From: Caballeronia arvi
Lineage (GTDB): Bacteria; Pseudomonadota; Gammaproteobacteria; Burkholderiales; Burkholderiaceae
Assembly (NCBI RefSeq): GCF_001544695.2
Contig: NZ_FCOM02000015.1
Coordinates: forward strand, 87,679 to 151,678
Length of the DNA: 64,000 bases
Direction of reading: 5' to 3'
This document shows positions 9,466-19,013 of the stretch, in pieces. Under the pieces are notes generated by a model that saw only the letters and a program-made list of their open reading frames with translations, was not told the DNA's origin and did not search any database. Within the stretch, counting starts at the first letter, position 1, and each line of letters starts with the position of its first letter. The translations under genes were made by a program, and so were the position numbers.

Positions 9466-10347
9466 TCAGCGCGTCGTCGGCAGGATACGCTGAGCGAGCC
9501 GCGCGCCGAAGACGTTCACCACGAGCCCCGCCATCACGAGCGCGGCGCCCGCGACCTGCGCGGCGCTCAAGCCTTCGTCGAGAAACACCGCCGCCGACGC
9601 CAGCCCGACCACCGGGACGAGCAGCGAAAACGGCGCGACGCTGCCCGCCGGATAGCGCGCGAGCAACTTTCCCCACAGGCTGTAGCCGACGATCGTCGCG
9701 ACGAACGCGAGATAGAGAATCGCGAGCACGGACACGAGCGGGATGTGCGCGAGACTCGCTTCGATGCGCGCCGGGCCTTCGAAGATCAGCGACAGCGCGA
9801 GAAACGGCAGCGGCGGAATGAGGCTGCCCCACACGACGAGCGAAAGCAGATCGACCTTGCCCATGCGCTTCGTCACGACATTGCCGAGCGCCCACATCGA
9901 CGCCGCCGCGAGCGTGAAGAGAAAGCCGGTGACCGTCATCGCCTGCCCGCCACGAATGCCGATGAGTGCGAGCCCCGCCGCCGCGATCAGCAGTCCGGCG
10001 ACATTCACCGCGCGGATGCGCTCGCCGAGGAACATCGCCGCGAACATGAGCGTGAAGAACGCCTGCGCCTGCAGCACGAGCGACGCGAGCCCTGCCGGCA
10101 TGCCGACATACATGCCGTAGAACAGCAGCGCGAACTGGCCGAGGGAAATCGTGAGGCTGTAGGCGAACAGCCAGCGCAGCGGAATCTGCGGGCGCTTGAC
10201 GAAGATCACCGGCACGGCGGCAAGCGCGAAGCGCAGCGCGCCGAGCAGCATCGGCGGCACGCCATGCAATCCCAGTTTGATGACGACGAAATTCACGCCC
10301 CACGCGAGAATCACGACTGTTGCGATCAGCAAATCCTTTGGCGACAT
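9466..10347 (-). CDS. EamA-family (DMT) transporter
   Basis: A 293-residue inner-membrane protein with about ten hydrophobic segments in two EamA repeats, as in the drug/metabolite transporter superfamily. The N-terminus MSPKDLLIATVVILAWGVNF is the typical first helix. E. coli relatives (EamA, YddG, RhtA) export amino acids or metabolites; the substrate here is unknown. The frame is open 69 codons further upstream, but that part lacks membrane character. It converges on amiC and seems to be transcribed alone. Confidence 0.9.
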   Translation of the reverse strand: MSPKDLLIATVVILAWGVNFVVIKLGLHGVPPMLLGALRFALAAVPVIFVKRPQIPLRWLFAYSLTISLGQFALLFYGMYVGMPAGLASLVLQAQAFFTLMFAAMFLGERIRAVNVAGLLIAAAGLALIGIRGGQAMTVTGFLFTLAAASMWALGNVVTKRMGKVDLLSLVVWGSLIPPLPFLALSLIFEGPARIEASLAHIPLVSVLAILYLAFVATIVGYSLWGKLLARYPAGSVAPFSLLVPVVGLASAAVFLDEGLSAAQVAGAALVMAGLVVNVFGARLAQRILPTTR

Positions 10348-10449
10348 CGCCGTTCCCCTCGTTGCTTGCGCGTCGTTGACGAGCCGGAAAGTGTAACGGA
10401 GGGCGGCGCGGCAGGCTTTGCCGGATGCTGTGCTGATGCTCGCAAACGC

Positions 10450-10487
10450 AAAAAGGCGCTCGCGCCGATCGAGCGGCACGAGCGCCT
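10450..10487 (-). terminator. Rho-independent terminator of the small secreted-protein gene
   Basis: The inverted repeat AGGCGCTCG (10454-10462) / CGAGCGCCT (10479-10487) is preceded on the plus strand by AAAAA, which reads as a T tract on the minus strand. Confidence 0.6.
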
Positions 10488-10504
10488 CGCGGCGCGAAAA
10501 GCGC

Positions 10505-10774
10505 TTACTTGCTCTGACCGGCCTCCGCGGCCGCGTTGTTGCCCGTGGTCGCATCGGGCGTCTTCTTGCCCGCCGACGGATGCGCGGTGTGCTTGCGCGG
10601 CTTCTTGTGCTTCATCGTGCTCGAGCCGGACGCGTCGCCCTGCATCGTGGCGGACGTGTCGCCGCCCATCCCCGCCGACGAATTGCCCGACGAGGTCTGC
10701 GCGAACGCCCCCGTCGCTGCGGTAGCGGTGAAAAGGCCCGCGGTAATGGCCATCAACAGCTTGTTCTTGCTCAT
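10505..10774 (-). CDS. Small secreted protein of unknown function
   Basis: An 89-residue protein that I do not recognise as a named family. It has a clear Sec signal (MSKNKLLMAITAGLFTATAA..., likely cut after AFA). The mature part is low in complexity: Ser, Thr, Gly and Met in the first half, then Lys/His-rich (MKHKKPRKHTAHPSAGKK), ending Ala/Glu-rich. The second in-frame ATG was chosen because a GGGAG site lies about 9 nt before it, while the first ATG (10783) abuts that site. Similar short Lys/Ala-rich periplasmic proteins are common in Burkholderia. A terminator follows, so it is monocistronic. Confidence 0.75.
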   Translation of the reverse strand: MSKNKLLMAITAGLFTATAATGAFAQTSSGNSSAGMGGDTSATMQGDASGSSTMKHKKPRKHTAHPSAGKKTPDATTGNNAAAEAGQSK

Positions 10775-10952
10775 GTTTTCCATCTCCCATCAAGGTTGTA
10801 CAGGTTGCGCGACGCTGCACGCATGCTGAAAAGCGCGGCGACGTAAAAGACGAAGGCTTCGTTGGCACGTCTGCGCCGCACGGCATCGGCCGGTAGAATC
10901 GACGGAATCCGGTGCGCCATTCCGGCGTCCGATCTTTCCCTCGGAACCCGCC

Positions 10953-11852
<900 letters not shown>

Positions 11853-11929
11853 GGCGCGCCCCGCGCTTGAGAGTTGGGCGGATCGTCCCTATCTCGTAGA
11901 AACAGACCGCCAGAATTAGGAGAAAACGC

Positions 11930-12778
11930 ATGGATACGACCCTCGCCACCTTTGAGAACGACGTCATCAACGCGTCGATGCTCGCGCCCGTTCTGGTCGA
12001 TTTCTGGGCGCCCTGGTGCGGCCCCTGCAAGACGCTCGGCCCGATGCTGGAACGGCTCGAAGCCGAGGCCGCGGGCAAGTGGAAGCTCGTGAAGGTGAAC
12101 GTCGATGAAAATCAGGAACTCGCCGCGCATTTCCAGGTGCGCAGCATTCCGCACGTCGTCGCGTTCGCAGAAGGCCAGCCGGTCGATCAGTTCATCGGCG
12201 TGTTGCCGGAAGGCCAGTTGCGCGAATTTCTCGACCGGCTCGTGCCCGACGGCGCCGATGCCGAGCGCCGCATCGCGCAAGCCGCGTGGGCCGCGGGCAA
12301 GCGCAAGGAAGCCATCGATACGATCAAGGCCGCGATCGCGCTCGATCCCGGCTGGGACGATGCGCGTCTCGACCTGATCGAATGGCTGATCGCGGAGCGC
12401 CGAATCGACGAAGCGAAGGAAGAGAACAAGCTGCTGTCGCCGAAAACGACGCAGGGCATCGATGCGCGCTATAACGCGCTGAAGACCGAGCTCGACGCCG
12501 CCGATGCAGCCGCCGATCTTCCGCCCGCCGACGCGCTGATCGACGCGGTCAACGCGAATCCCGACGATCTGGACGCGCGCTTCGCGCTCGCCAACCGCCT
12601 GATTGCGGGACGCGATTACGACGGCGCGCTGGAGCATCTGTTCGCGATCGTCACCCGCGACCGCGCCTTCATGGACGATGTCGGCCGCAAGACGATGCTT
12701 TCGGTGTTCGACCTCGCCGCGAGTCAGCCGGATCTGGTATCGAAGTGGCGGCGCAGGCTGAGCGCGGCGATGAACTGA
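11930..12778 (+). CDS. cnoX: Thioredoxin-TPR chaperone of the CnoX/YbbN type
   Basis: A 282-residue protein with an N-terminal thioredoxin domain (about residues 5-105) and a C-terminal tetratricopeptide-like helical region. The family (CnoX, YbbN) holds unfolding proteins under oxidative (HOCl) stress and hands them to DnaK and GroEL. The active site reads WAPWCGPCKT, a complete CxxC; E. coli YbbN has lost one Cys, so this version should be redox active. The helical part contains repeated Ala/Asp/Leu motifs (FALANRLIAGRDYDGALEHL). A strong AGGAG site precedes the ATG. A terminator follows. Confidence 0.88.
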   Translation: MDTTLATFENDVINASMLAPVLVDFWAPWCGPCKTLGPMLERLEAEAAGKWKLVKVNVDENQELAAHFQVRSIPHVVAFAEGQPVDQFIGVLPEGQLREFLDRLVPDGADAERRIAQAAWAAGKRKEAIDTIKAAIALDPGWDDARLDLIEWLIAERRIDEAKEENKLLSPKTTQGIDARYNALKTELDAADAAADLPPADALIDAVNANPDDLDARFALANRLIAGRDYDGALEHLFAIVTRDRAFMDDVGRKTMLSVFDLAASQPDLVSKWRRRLSAAMN

Positions 12779-12798
12779 TCCGTGCTTTCAGATCGATA

Positions 12799-12831
12799 CG
12801 GCCAGCCTTCCAAAGCTGGCCGTTTTGTTTT
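12799..12831 (+). terminator. Rho-independent terminator after cnoX
   Basis: CGGCCAGC (12799-12806) pairs with GCTGGCCG (12815-12822), followed by TTTTGTTTT. Confidence 0.85.
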
Positions 12832-12843
12832 CAGGCGGCGCTC

Positions 12844-13683
12844 TCAGGCCGCACTTTTAGCCAGCGCCCTCAATACATGCGCGGCCGCTGCGAAACCGAA
12901 GCTCGCCGTCACGCACACGCTCGATCCGAACCCCGCGCAATTGAGTCCGACCGGCCCGGTGTAACCCACTCCGGTTTCGAGATGTTCGGCGCCTTCGCTG
13001 ATATCGCATGCGGCCGCTTCGGGATAGATCAGCGGCTCGTCCGAATACACCGCGCTCACCTTGAAGCGCGCCTTCGGCCCGCGCGGAAAGCCGTGCAGCT
13101 TGCGCAACTGGCCGCGCACTTTCGACAGCAACGGATCCTGGATCGTGAGCGCGAGATCGTCGATGCGGATGCGCGTCGGATCAAGCTGCCCGCCCGCGCC
13201 GCCGACGGTGATGAGCGCCTGCTTGCGCGCGACGCACCACGCGATCAGCGCGGTTTTTGTCCGCACGCTGTCGATCGCATCGACGACGTAATCGAAGCCG
13301 TTGCCGAGCGTCGCGTCGAAGTTGCCGGGCTCGACGAAGTCTTCGATCTGCCGCACATCGCAGGCCGGATCGATCAGCCTGATGCGCTCGGCCATCGCCG
13401 TGACTTTCGCCTTGCCGTAGTTGCCGTCGAGCGCGTGAATCTGCCGGTTGGTGTTGCTCTCCGCGACGTTGTCGAGATCGATCAGCGTCAGCGTGCCGAC
13501 CGCGCTGCGCGCGAGTGCCTCGGCGACCCACGAGCCCACGCCGCCGATGCCGATCACCGCGACATGCGCCCTCTCGAAGGCGGCGAGCGCGGGTGCGCCA
13601 TACAGACGCGCGATGCCGCCGAAGCGGCGCTCGCGGTCGGCGTCATCGGAAGGCGGTACCGCAGTGCTGGATGAAACGTTCAT
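12844..13683 (-). CDS. tcdA: tRNA threonylcarbamoyladenosine dehydratase TcdA
   Basis: An E1-like ThiF/MoeB-fold protein that cyclises t6A37 of tRNA to ct6A using ATP. The Rossmann motif VIGIGGVGSWVAEALARS, the segment LIDLDNVAESNTNRQ and the CGEKHRT-like region (VVDAIDSVRTKTALIAWC) are those of the family. The start at 13683 (MNVSSSTAV) is a best guess: in-frame ATGs at 13731 and 13764 also exist and none has a good ribosome-binding site. It is notable that tsaE, the enzyme that helps make its substrate t6A, lies 5 kb away. It is divergent from pdxH. Confidence 0.92.
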   Translation of the reverse strand: MNVSSSTAVPPSDDADRERRFGGIARLYGAPALAAFERAHVAVIGIGGVGSWVAEALARSAVGTLTLIDLDNVAESNTNRQIHALDGNYGKAKVTAMAERIRLIDPACDVRQIEDFVEPGNFDATLGNGFDYVVDAIDSVRTKTALIAWCVARKQALITVGGAGGQLDPTRIRIDDLALTIQDPLLSKVRGQLRKLHGFPRGPKARFKVSAVYSDEPLIYPEAAACDISEGAEHLETGVGYTGPVGLNCAGFGSSVCVTASFGFAAAAHVLRALAKSAA

Positions 13684-13967
13684 GTCGTGCGTCGATAAAA
13701 CCGGAGTTGTTGAAAGCAAACCAAAAGCCATGAAATACCGCGCGCCTTGTGCTGCGTCAATCAACGCTTACAGCGGGCTGTCGGGTATGGAAACTTACGT
13801 GCCCGATCATGCAAAATTCGACCGAATTGCGTATTCTGCCTTATCGAAACCCTGAACGTGATAGCCGCAAACGCCGTGCTCCGCGGCGCGCACCGCGTTC
13901 AAGGGTAATCAGGGCAAGATCGTTTCTCCTTGGCTATACTGACCGCGACTGTAGCGCTTGCATAAAA

Positions 13968-14609
13968 ATGACGACTCTCGCAGATCTTCGTAAAAACTAT
14001 TCGCGCGGCGCGCTCGATGCCGCCGATGTGAATCCGGACCCGGTGCAACAGTTTCATACATGGTTCGCGCAGGCGCTCGATGCCAAGCTGCCCGAACCCA
14101 ACGCCATGACCCTGGCGACCGTCGATGAAGAAGGGCGTCCGTCCGCGCGCATCGTGCTCATCAAGGGTGTCGACGAGCGCGGATTCGTTTTCTTCACGAA
14201 TTACGAAAGCCGCAAGGGCCGCGAACTCGCCGCCAATTCCGCTGCGAGCCTGCTGTTCCACTGGATCGAACTCGAGCGCCAGGTGCGCATCGAGGGCCGC
14301 GTCGAAAAGACGAGCGATGCAGAGAGCGACGCGTATTACGCATCGCGGCCGCTCGGCTCGCGTATCGGCGCGTGGGCATCGGACCAGAGTCAGCCGCTCG
14401 AAAGCCGCGAGGCGCTGGAAGCGCGCGAGCGCGAGATGGTCGCCAAATATGGTGACGCGCCGCCGCGCCCGCCGCATTGGGGCGGTTATCGCGTCGTGCC
14501 GGATTGCATCGAATTCTGGCAGGGACGGCCGTCGAGGCTGCACGACCGCATCGTCTATACGCGTGACGGCGCGGGCGGTGCCTGGCAAATCATAAGACTC
14601 GCGCCGTAA
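13968..14609 (+). CDS. pdxH: Pyridoxamine 5'-phosphate oxidase
   Basis: A 213-residue FMN enzyme that oxidises pyridoxine or pyridoxamine phosphate to PLP, the vitamin B6 cofactor. The N-terminal LADLRKNYSRGALDA, the central PSARIVLIKGVDERGFVFFTN and the C-terminal RLHDRIVY signature are all present, and the length is typical. The ATG beginning MTTLADLRK was chosen, although the frame is open 73 codons upstream. The second PLP-synthesis gene of this window (pdxA) is far away at 49 kb. A methyltransferase gene follows 101 nt downstream. Confidence 0.96.
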   Translation: MTTLADLRKNYSRGALDAADVNPDPVQQFHTWFAQALDAKLPEPNAMTLATVDEEGRPSARIVLIKGVDERGFVFFTNYESRKGRELAANSAASLLFHWIELERQVRIEGRVEKTSDAESDAYYASRPLGSRIGAWASDQSQPLESREALEAREREMVAKYGDAPPRPPHWGGYRVVPDCIEFWQGRPSRLHDRIVYTRDGAGGAWQIIRLAP

Positions 14610-14710
14610 TGTAAAACGAGCGCGAGCGCTGGCAACAACCGAGATCGCAACGGCAACGAACATGAAGGCGCGGGCCTTCCCTTGATTTTCTTTAGCGCGG
14701 AGAAACAAGC

Positions 14711-15925
14711 ATGTTCTGGGAGAAAAAGCTGACGCAGTGGGTTCAGGAAGTCCGCGACCGGGCCAACGTGCCCGCGCGGCTCGTGCTGTGGGACGGCCAG
14801 CAGCACGATTTCGGACAGTTCGCGGCGCCGCAGGTGACGCTGCACGTCAAGAGCGCGACCGCGCTGCCCTATCTGCTCGAACCGAGTCTCGACAACCTCG
14901 GCGAAGCCTACGTGAAGGGCAAGATCGATATCGAGGGCAAGCTCTCCGACATCATCAACGTCAGCTATTCGCTTGCGAAGAGCACGGTGACGAGCGCGAG
15001 CAAGCTCGCCCGCGTGCGACGCTACTTCACTCACTCGAAGTCGTCGGACAAAAAAGCCATTCAGTACCACTACGATGTGTCGAACGAGTTCTATCAGCTC
15101 TGGCTCGACAAGAACATGGTGTATTCGTGCGCGTACTTCGAGAACGGCGACGAAGACATCGACACCGCGCAACTCAAGAAGATCGACCACATTCTCACGA
15201 AGATCCAGGTTCAGCCGGGGCACAGGCTGCTGGATATCGGCTGCGGCTGGGGCGCGCTCGTCATCCGCGCGGCGCAGAAGTTCGGCGCGCAGTGCGTGGG
15301 CGTCACGCTCTCCGAAAACCAGTTCAGGCTCGCGACCGAGCGCGTGAAGGCCGCCGGCCTCGAAGACAGGGTCGAGATTCGCCTGCAGGACTATCGCGAC
15401 ATTCCGGGGCAGTTCGACCGCATCACGAGCGTCGGCATGTTCGAGCATGTCGGGCGCAAGAATCTGCCGGACTACTTCGCGAAGATGCGCGATCTGCTCG
15501 TCGATGACGGCGTCGCGTTGAATCACGGCATCACGTCTTCCGACGCCGATAGCGGCGAAACCTCGCTCGGCGGCGGCGAGTTCATCGACCGATACGTGTT
15601 CCCCGATGGCGAGCTGCCGCACATCGGTCTCGCGCTCGAAAGCATGCAGCGCGGCGGTCTGGAGGCGATCGACATCGAAAGCCTGCGGCGGCATTACGCG
15701 CATACGCTCGGAATCTGGGCCGAGCGGTTCGAGCAACACGCGGAAGAAGCGAAGAAGCTCGTCGACGACGAGCATTTCCGCATCTGGCGCGTGTATCTGG
15801 CGGGCTGCGCGTATGCGTTCGAAAACGACGATGTATCGATCTATCAGGTGGTCTGCCGCAAGGCGGGCCGCAGTGCGACGACATTGCCGTGGTCGCGGCG
15901 GTATCTCTACGAGAAGGCGCTCTGA
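14711..15925 (+). CDS. SAM-dependent methyltransferase of the cyclopropane-fatty-acyl-phospholipid synthase family
   Basis: A 404-residue protein of the CFA synthase family, which adds a methylene bridge to unsaturated acyl chains of membrane lipids. An N-terminal lipid-binding region (about residues 1-110) is followed by IQYHYDVSNEFYQLWLDKNMVYS, a hallmark of the family, and the SAM motif LLDIGCGWGALVIRAA. The C-terminal VYLAGCAYAFEN also fits. True CFA synthase versus another lipid methyltransferase cannot be decided. A GGAG site lies 8 nt before the ATG. The 3' end overlaps the start of the DUF72 gene. Confidence 0.88.
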   Translation: MFWEKKLTQWVQEVRDRANVPARLVLWDGQQHDFGQFAAPQVTLHVKSATALPYLLEPSLDNLGEAYVKGKIDIEGKLSDIINVSYSLAKSTVTSASKLARVRRYFTHSKSSDKKAIQYHYDVSNEFYQLWLDKNMVYSCAYFENGDEDIDTAQLKKIDHILTKIQVQPGHRLLDIGCGWGALVIRAAQKFGAQCVGVTLSENQFRLATERVKAAGLEDRVEIRLQDYRDIPGQFDRITSVGMFEHVGRKNLPDYFAKMRDLLVDDGVALNHGITSSDADSGETSLGGGEFIDRYVFPDGELPHIGLALESMQRGGLEAIDIESLRRHYAHTLGIWAERFEQHAEEAKKLVDDEHFRIWRVYLAGCAYAFENDDVSIYQVVCRKAGRSATTLPWSRRYLYEKAL

Positions 15926-16998
15926 ATCCATCGCCCGACTCTTCCGAGGCCGAACAGAGCGATCTGTTCGGCGCACCCCCCGCTCCTACCGAAGCTGCGA
16001 AGCCGGTGAAGCCGGCAAAGCAACCCAAGCCGCGCGGCGTCCTGCCCGCGCCTTCGCAGCCCGAACTCGAAACGCTCGCGACGCGCCTGCCCGGCACGGT
16101 CCGTCTCGGCACATCGACGTGGTCGTTTCCCGGCTGGCGCGGCATCGTCTACGGCGACGAGTATTCGAACGCAAAACTTTCGCGCGACGGCCTCACCGCT
16201 TATGGCGCGCATCCGCTTCTGAAAAGCGTGTCGATCGACCGCTCGTTCTACGCGCCGTTGTCACTCGCGGAGTACGCGCGTTACGCGTCGCAGGTGCCGG
16301 AGCATTTTCGCTTCATCGTGAAGGCGCCCGCTTCCGTCACCGATGCCTTCGTGCGCGGAGAGCGCGGCTCGCCGGACGCCGAGAACCCGGCGTTTCTGAA
16401 CGCGCAAATCGCCATCGACGAGTTCGTGACGCCTTGCGTCGGCGGTCTCAGCGCGAAAGCGGGCGCCCTCGTGTTCCAGTTCTCCCCGCTGCCCGATGCG
16501 ATGATCGTCGATCCGGCGCACTTTATCGACCGACTGTCCGCGTTCCTGAACGCGCTGCCGCTGCTCGAAGGCGAGTCGTGCTACGCGGTAGAGATTCGCG
16601 ACGCCGTGATGCTCACGCCGCGCTTCATCCGCGCATTGCGCGATGCGAATGTGCGCTATTGCATCGGCGTGCACGCGCGCATGCCGGACGTGCGGCGTCA
16701 GGCGAAAGCGCTCGCGCTGCTCGATGAAGAAAAGATGGGACCGCTCGTCGTACGCTGGAGTCTGCACAGCGGCTTTCGCTATGAACAGGCGAAGGCGAAG
16801 TACGAGCCGTTCGACAAGATCGTCGATGAAGACATCGATACCCGCGAAGCGCTCGCCGAACTGGCCGCGCGCTATGCGATCGCGGGCCAGCCGGTCGTGC
16901 TCGCTGCAAACAACAAGGCGGAAGGCTCCGCGCCGCTCACGTGCATCGCGCTCGCGCGCGGCATCGCTGAACACTGCGAGCGCGCGCGAGGAAACTAA
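15889..16998 (+). CDS. DUF72 domain protein (YecE-like)
   Basis: A 369-residue protein whose residues about 70-340 form the DUF72 (YecE) TIM-barrel-like domain: LGTSTWSFPGWRGIVYG at its start, EHFRFIVKAPASVTD, and VLFQFSP-like FQFSPLPDAM. The function of this family is not established. The proposed GTG start overlaps cfa by 37 nt and adds a Pro/Lys-rich N-terminal extension of about 65 residues, which includes a QSDLFG stretch. No other start with a ribosome-binding site is obvious, so the true start is uncertain. It converges on msrA with 16 nt between stops. Confidence 0.85.
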   Translation: MVAAVSLREGALNPSPDSSEAEQSDLFGAPPAPTEAAKPVKPAKQPKPRGVLPAPSQPELETLATRLPGTVRLGTSTWSFPGWRGIVYGDEYSNAKLSRDGLTAYGAHPLLKSVSIDRSFYAPLSLAEYARYASQVPEHFRFIVKAPASVTDAFVRGERGSPDAENPAFLNAQIAIDEFVTPCVGGLSAKAGALVFQFSPLPDAMIVDPAHFIDRLSAFLNALPLLEGESCYAVEIRDAVMLTPRFIRALRDANVRYCIGVHARMPDVRRQAKALALLDEEKMGPLVVRWSLHSGFRYEQAKAKYEPFDKIVDEDIDTREALAELAARYAIAGQPVVLAANNKAEGSAPLTCIALARGIAEHCERARGN

Positions 16999-17014
16999 AA
17001 GCGCTGGAAGCGCA

Positions 17015-17572
17015 TCACGCCTTCAGCCGGTGCACGAACTTCTTGCGAAACTTCGCGACCTTCGGCCCGACCACCGCCGCGCAATAGCCCTGATTCGGAT
17101 GCTGCGCGAAGTAGTTCTGGTGATACGCCTCGGCGGCATAGTAGTCGTCGTCGAGCGGCACGACTTGCGTGACGATCTTCCCGCCGTAGATATCCTCGCG
17201 CTGCAATTCGTCGATGACTTCGAGCGCCGTCTTGCGCTGCTCTTCGGAATGCGTGAACACGGCCGAGCGATACTGCGTGCCAACGTCGTTGCCTTGCCGG
17301 TTGAGCTGCGTCGGATCGTGCGTCGCGAAGAAAATCTCGAGCACCTCGCGATAGCTGATGACCGACGGATCGAACACGACCTTCACCACTTCGGCGTGAC
17401 CGGTATCGCCTTCACAGACCTGCTCGTAGGAAGGATCGACAACCTGGCCGCCCGCATAGCCCGATTCGACCGACTCCACGCCCTGCACCGCGAGAAACAC
17501 GGCTTCGGTGCACCAGAAACATCCGCCGCCGAGCGTCGCGGTTTCGAATTTCTCTTGGCTACTCTGAGTCAT
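17015..17572 (-). CDS. msrA: Peptide methionine sulfoxide reductase MsrA
   Basis: A 185-residue enzyme that reduces the S-epimer of methionine sulfoxide in proteins. The catalytic motif GGCFWCTEAVF lies near the N-terminus; SGYAGG and the region GHAEVVKVVFDP complete the fold. No second resolving Cys pair is obvious at the C-terminus, which ends VAKFRKKFVHRLKA. No signal peptide is present, so it is cytoplasmic. A GAGGAG sequence lies upstream of the ATG. It is divergent from the flavin-reductase gene. Confidence 0.95.
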   Translation of the reverse strand: MTQSSQEKFETATLGGGCFWCTEAVFLAVQGVESVESGYAGGQVVDPSYEQVCEGDTGHAEVVKVVFDPSVISYREVLEIFFATHDPTQLNRQGNDVGTQYRSAVFTHSEEQRKTALEVIDELQREDIYGGKIVTQVVPLDDDYYAAEAYHQNYFAQHPNQGYCAAVVGPKVAKFRKKFVHRLKA

Positions 17573-17862
17573 AAAGCGCCACTCCTCATCAAGTGCTTGC
17601 GGCCACGCCGCGGATCATGCATATGGATGCGCGCATCGATTTTTTCAATTTCCGCGACGCGTACGCGATGAGTTCGAGCTTACTGGGTTTGGCTAACTCG
17701 CGCCGAAGCCCTCTCGATTGCTGGCGAGTTGCTGGCAAATGGCGGCTACCGGCAGCCGATTCCGATAGAATCGAAACTAATTTCCCGCTTTTACATGACT
17801 TCTGAAAAGGTCCTTCCGACTGAAGCGCGACGCGCGGCCGGCTCGGTAGCACACTCTGCCAA
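17573..17862 (+). other. Divergent intergenic region msrA / flavin reductase
   Basis: About 290 nt. I saw no convincing gene or RNA in it. It must hold the promoters of both flanking genes, but no clear -35/-10 pair could be fixed. Confidence 0.5.
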
Positions 17863-18375
17863 ATGACACGCGCCAAATCTCCGAACTTCGATCCCACCGC
17901 GTTTCGTGCCGCGCTCGGCCAGTTCGCGACCGGCGTCACGGTCATCACGACGCGCACCGAATCCGGCCAGTTGATCGGCATCACCGCGAGTTCGTTCAAT
18001 TCGGTGTCGCTGAATCCGCCGCTCGTGCTGTGGAGTCTCGCTACGAAATCGGCGTCGATGCCGGTTTTCCGAGCGAACAGTCATTACGTGGTGAACGTGC
18101 TGGCGTCGTCGCAACTGGAATTGTGCAAGCGTTTCGCGACAGTCAAGGGCGACCGCTTCGCCGGCGTCTCGCACGCGGCGGGCGATACCGGCATGCCCGT
18201 GCTCGACGGCGCGCTCGCGTGGTTCGAATGCCACAACCGCAGCCGCTATGACGAAGGCGATCACGTGATCTTCGTCGGCGAAGTGGAACGCTGCGGCGTG
18301 CGCGAAGATGCGAGCGACGTCGCGCCGCTCGTCTTCCAGGCCGGCGGCTTTCACACGCTCGGACCGCTCGAATGA
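17863..18375 (+). CDS. Flavin reductase family protein
   Basis: A 170-residue protein of the FMN-binding split-barrel flavin reductase family, which supplies reduced flavin to partner monooxygenases or acts on unknown substrates. The N-terminus FRAALGQFATGVTVITTR and the central GITASSFNSVSLNPPLVLWSL are diagnostic. The C-terminus contains GDHVIFVGEVE and a final FHTLGPLE. No partner oxygenase lies next to it. Its stop nearly touches the stop of kynR. The ribosome-binding site is weak, so a start a few codons away is possible. Confidence 0.9.
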   Translation: MTRAKSPNFDPTAFRAALGQFATGVTVITTRTESGQLIGITASSFNSVSLNPPLVLWSLATKSASMPVFRANSHYVVNVLASSQLELCKRFATVKGDRFAGVSHAAGDTGMPVLDGALAWFECHNRSRYDEGDHVIFVGEVERCGVREDASDVAPLVFQAGGFHTLGPLE

Positions 18376-18376
18376 C

Positions 18377-18880
18377 TTACGCGATGTGGCCGCGTCCCGG
18401 CTGCTCGATCAGCGCGACGGGCACGCCCGCATCGTCTTTCATCGTCTGAAGCACGATGTTCGAACGGATGTCGATGACGCCGGGCGCCTTGTACAGCTTC
18501 GAGAGAATGAAATCCGAATAGTGCTTGAGGTTGTGCGCAAGCACCCGCAGCACGTAATGCGTGTCGCCCGTGACGACGAACGCGCCGACCACTTCCGGCC
18601 ATTCGCGCACGGCGGCGGCGAACTTCTCGTGCCAGTTTTCCTGGTCGTTGCGCATCGAGACGTGGACGAACGCCTCCAGTTCGATACCGAGCCGCTCGCG
18701 GTCGAGACACGCGCGATAGCTCGCGATCACCCCTTCCTCTTCCAGCAGCCTCATCCGGCGCAAGCACGCCGACGGCGAGAGCGAGATGCGCTCCGCCAGG
18801 TCCAGGTTACTGATCCGTCCATCTTCCTGCAGTACCGCCAGAATTCGGCAATCTGTTGCATCGAGCGTGAAGCCGGTCAT
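18377..18880 (-). CDS. kynR: Lrp/AsnC-family regulator, probable KynR
   Basis: A 167-residue Lrp/AsnC transcription factor. The N-terminal helix-turn-helix (ILAVLQEDGRISNLDLAERI, SPSACLRRMRLLE) is followed by the RAM effector-binding domain (residues about 70-150). It is divergent from kynBUA by 133 nt. In Pseudomonas aeruginosa the Lrp-type KynR sits in the same place and activates the kyn genes with kynurenine, so the same role is inferred here from position. The effector cannot be read from the sequence. Confidence 0.85.
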   Translation of the reverse strand: MTGFTLDATDCRILAVLQEDGRISNLDLAERISLSPSACLRRMRLLEEEGVIASYRACLDRERLGIELEAFVHVSMRNDQENWHEKFAAAVREWPEVVGAFVVTGDTHYVLRVLAHNLKHYSDFILSKLYKAPGVIDIRSNIVLQTMKDDAGVPVALIEQPGRGHIA

Positions 18881-19013
18881 TTTTGAGTCCCCTAGCCCGT
18901 TTCATCGAATTATGTTCTAAGCGCGACAGTTTTGGGTGGTTATTTCGCAAGCACTTTTCGAGATGACACGACTATGATTTGACGCATATCCACGCTTTCT
19001 GCTAGGGCGCGTC
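18881..19013 (+). promoter_or_regulatory. kynR-kynB divergent control region
   Basis: A 133-nt AT-richer gap between the divergent regulator and pathway genes. It contains TTGACG at 18979 and TATGAT at 18974, but no well-spaced promoter pair. By position it should carry the Lrp-type operators of the kyn operon. Confidence 0.4.

Noticed and set aside
17593..17805. Short frames on both strands in the msrA / flavin-reductase gap
   Set aside because: No ribosome-binding site, no family likeness, and the region is needed as a divergent promoter.
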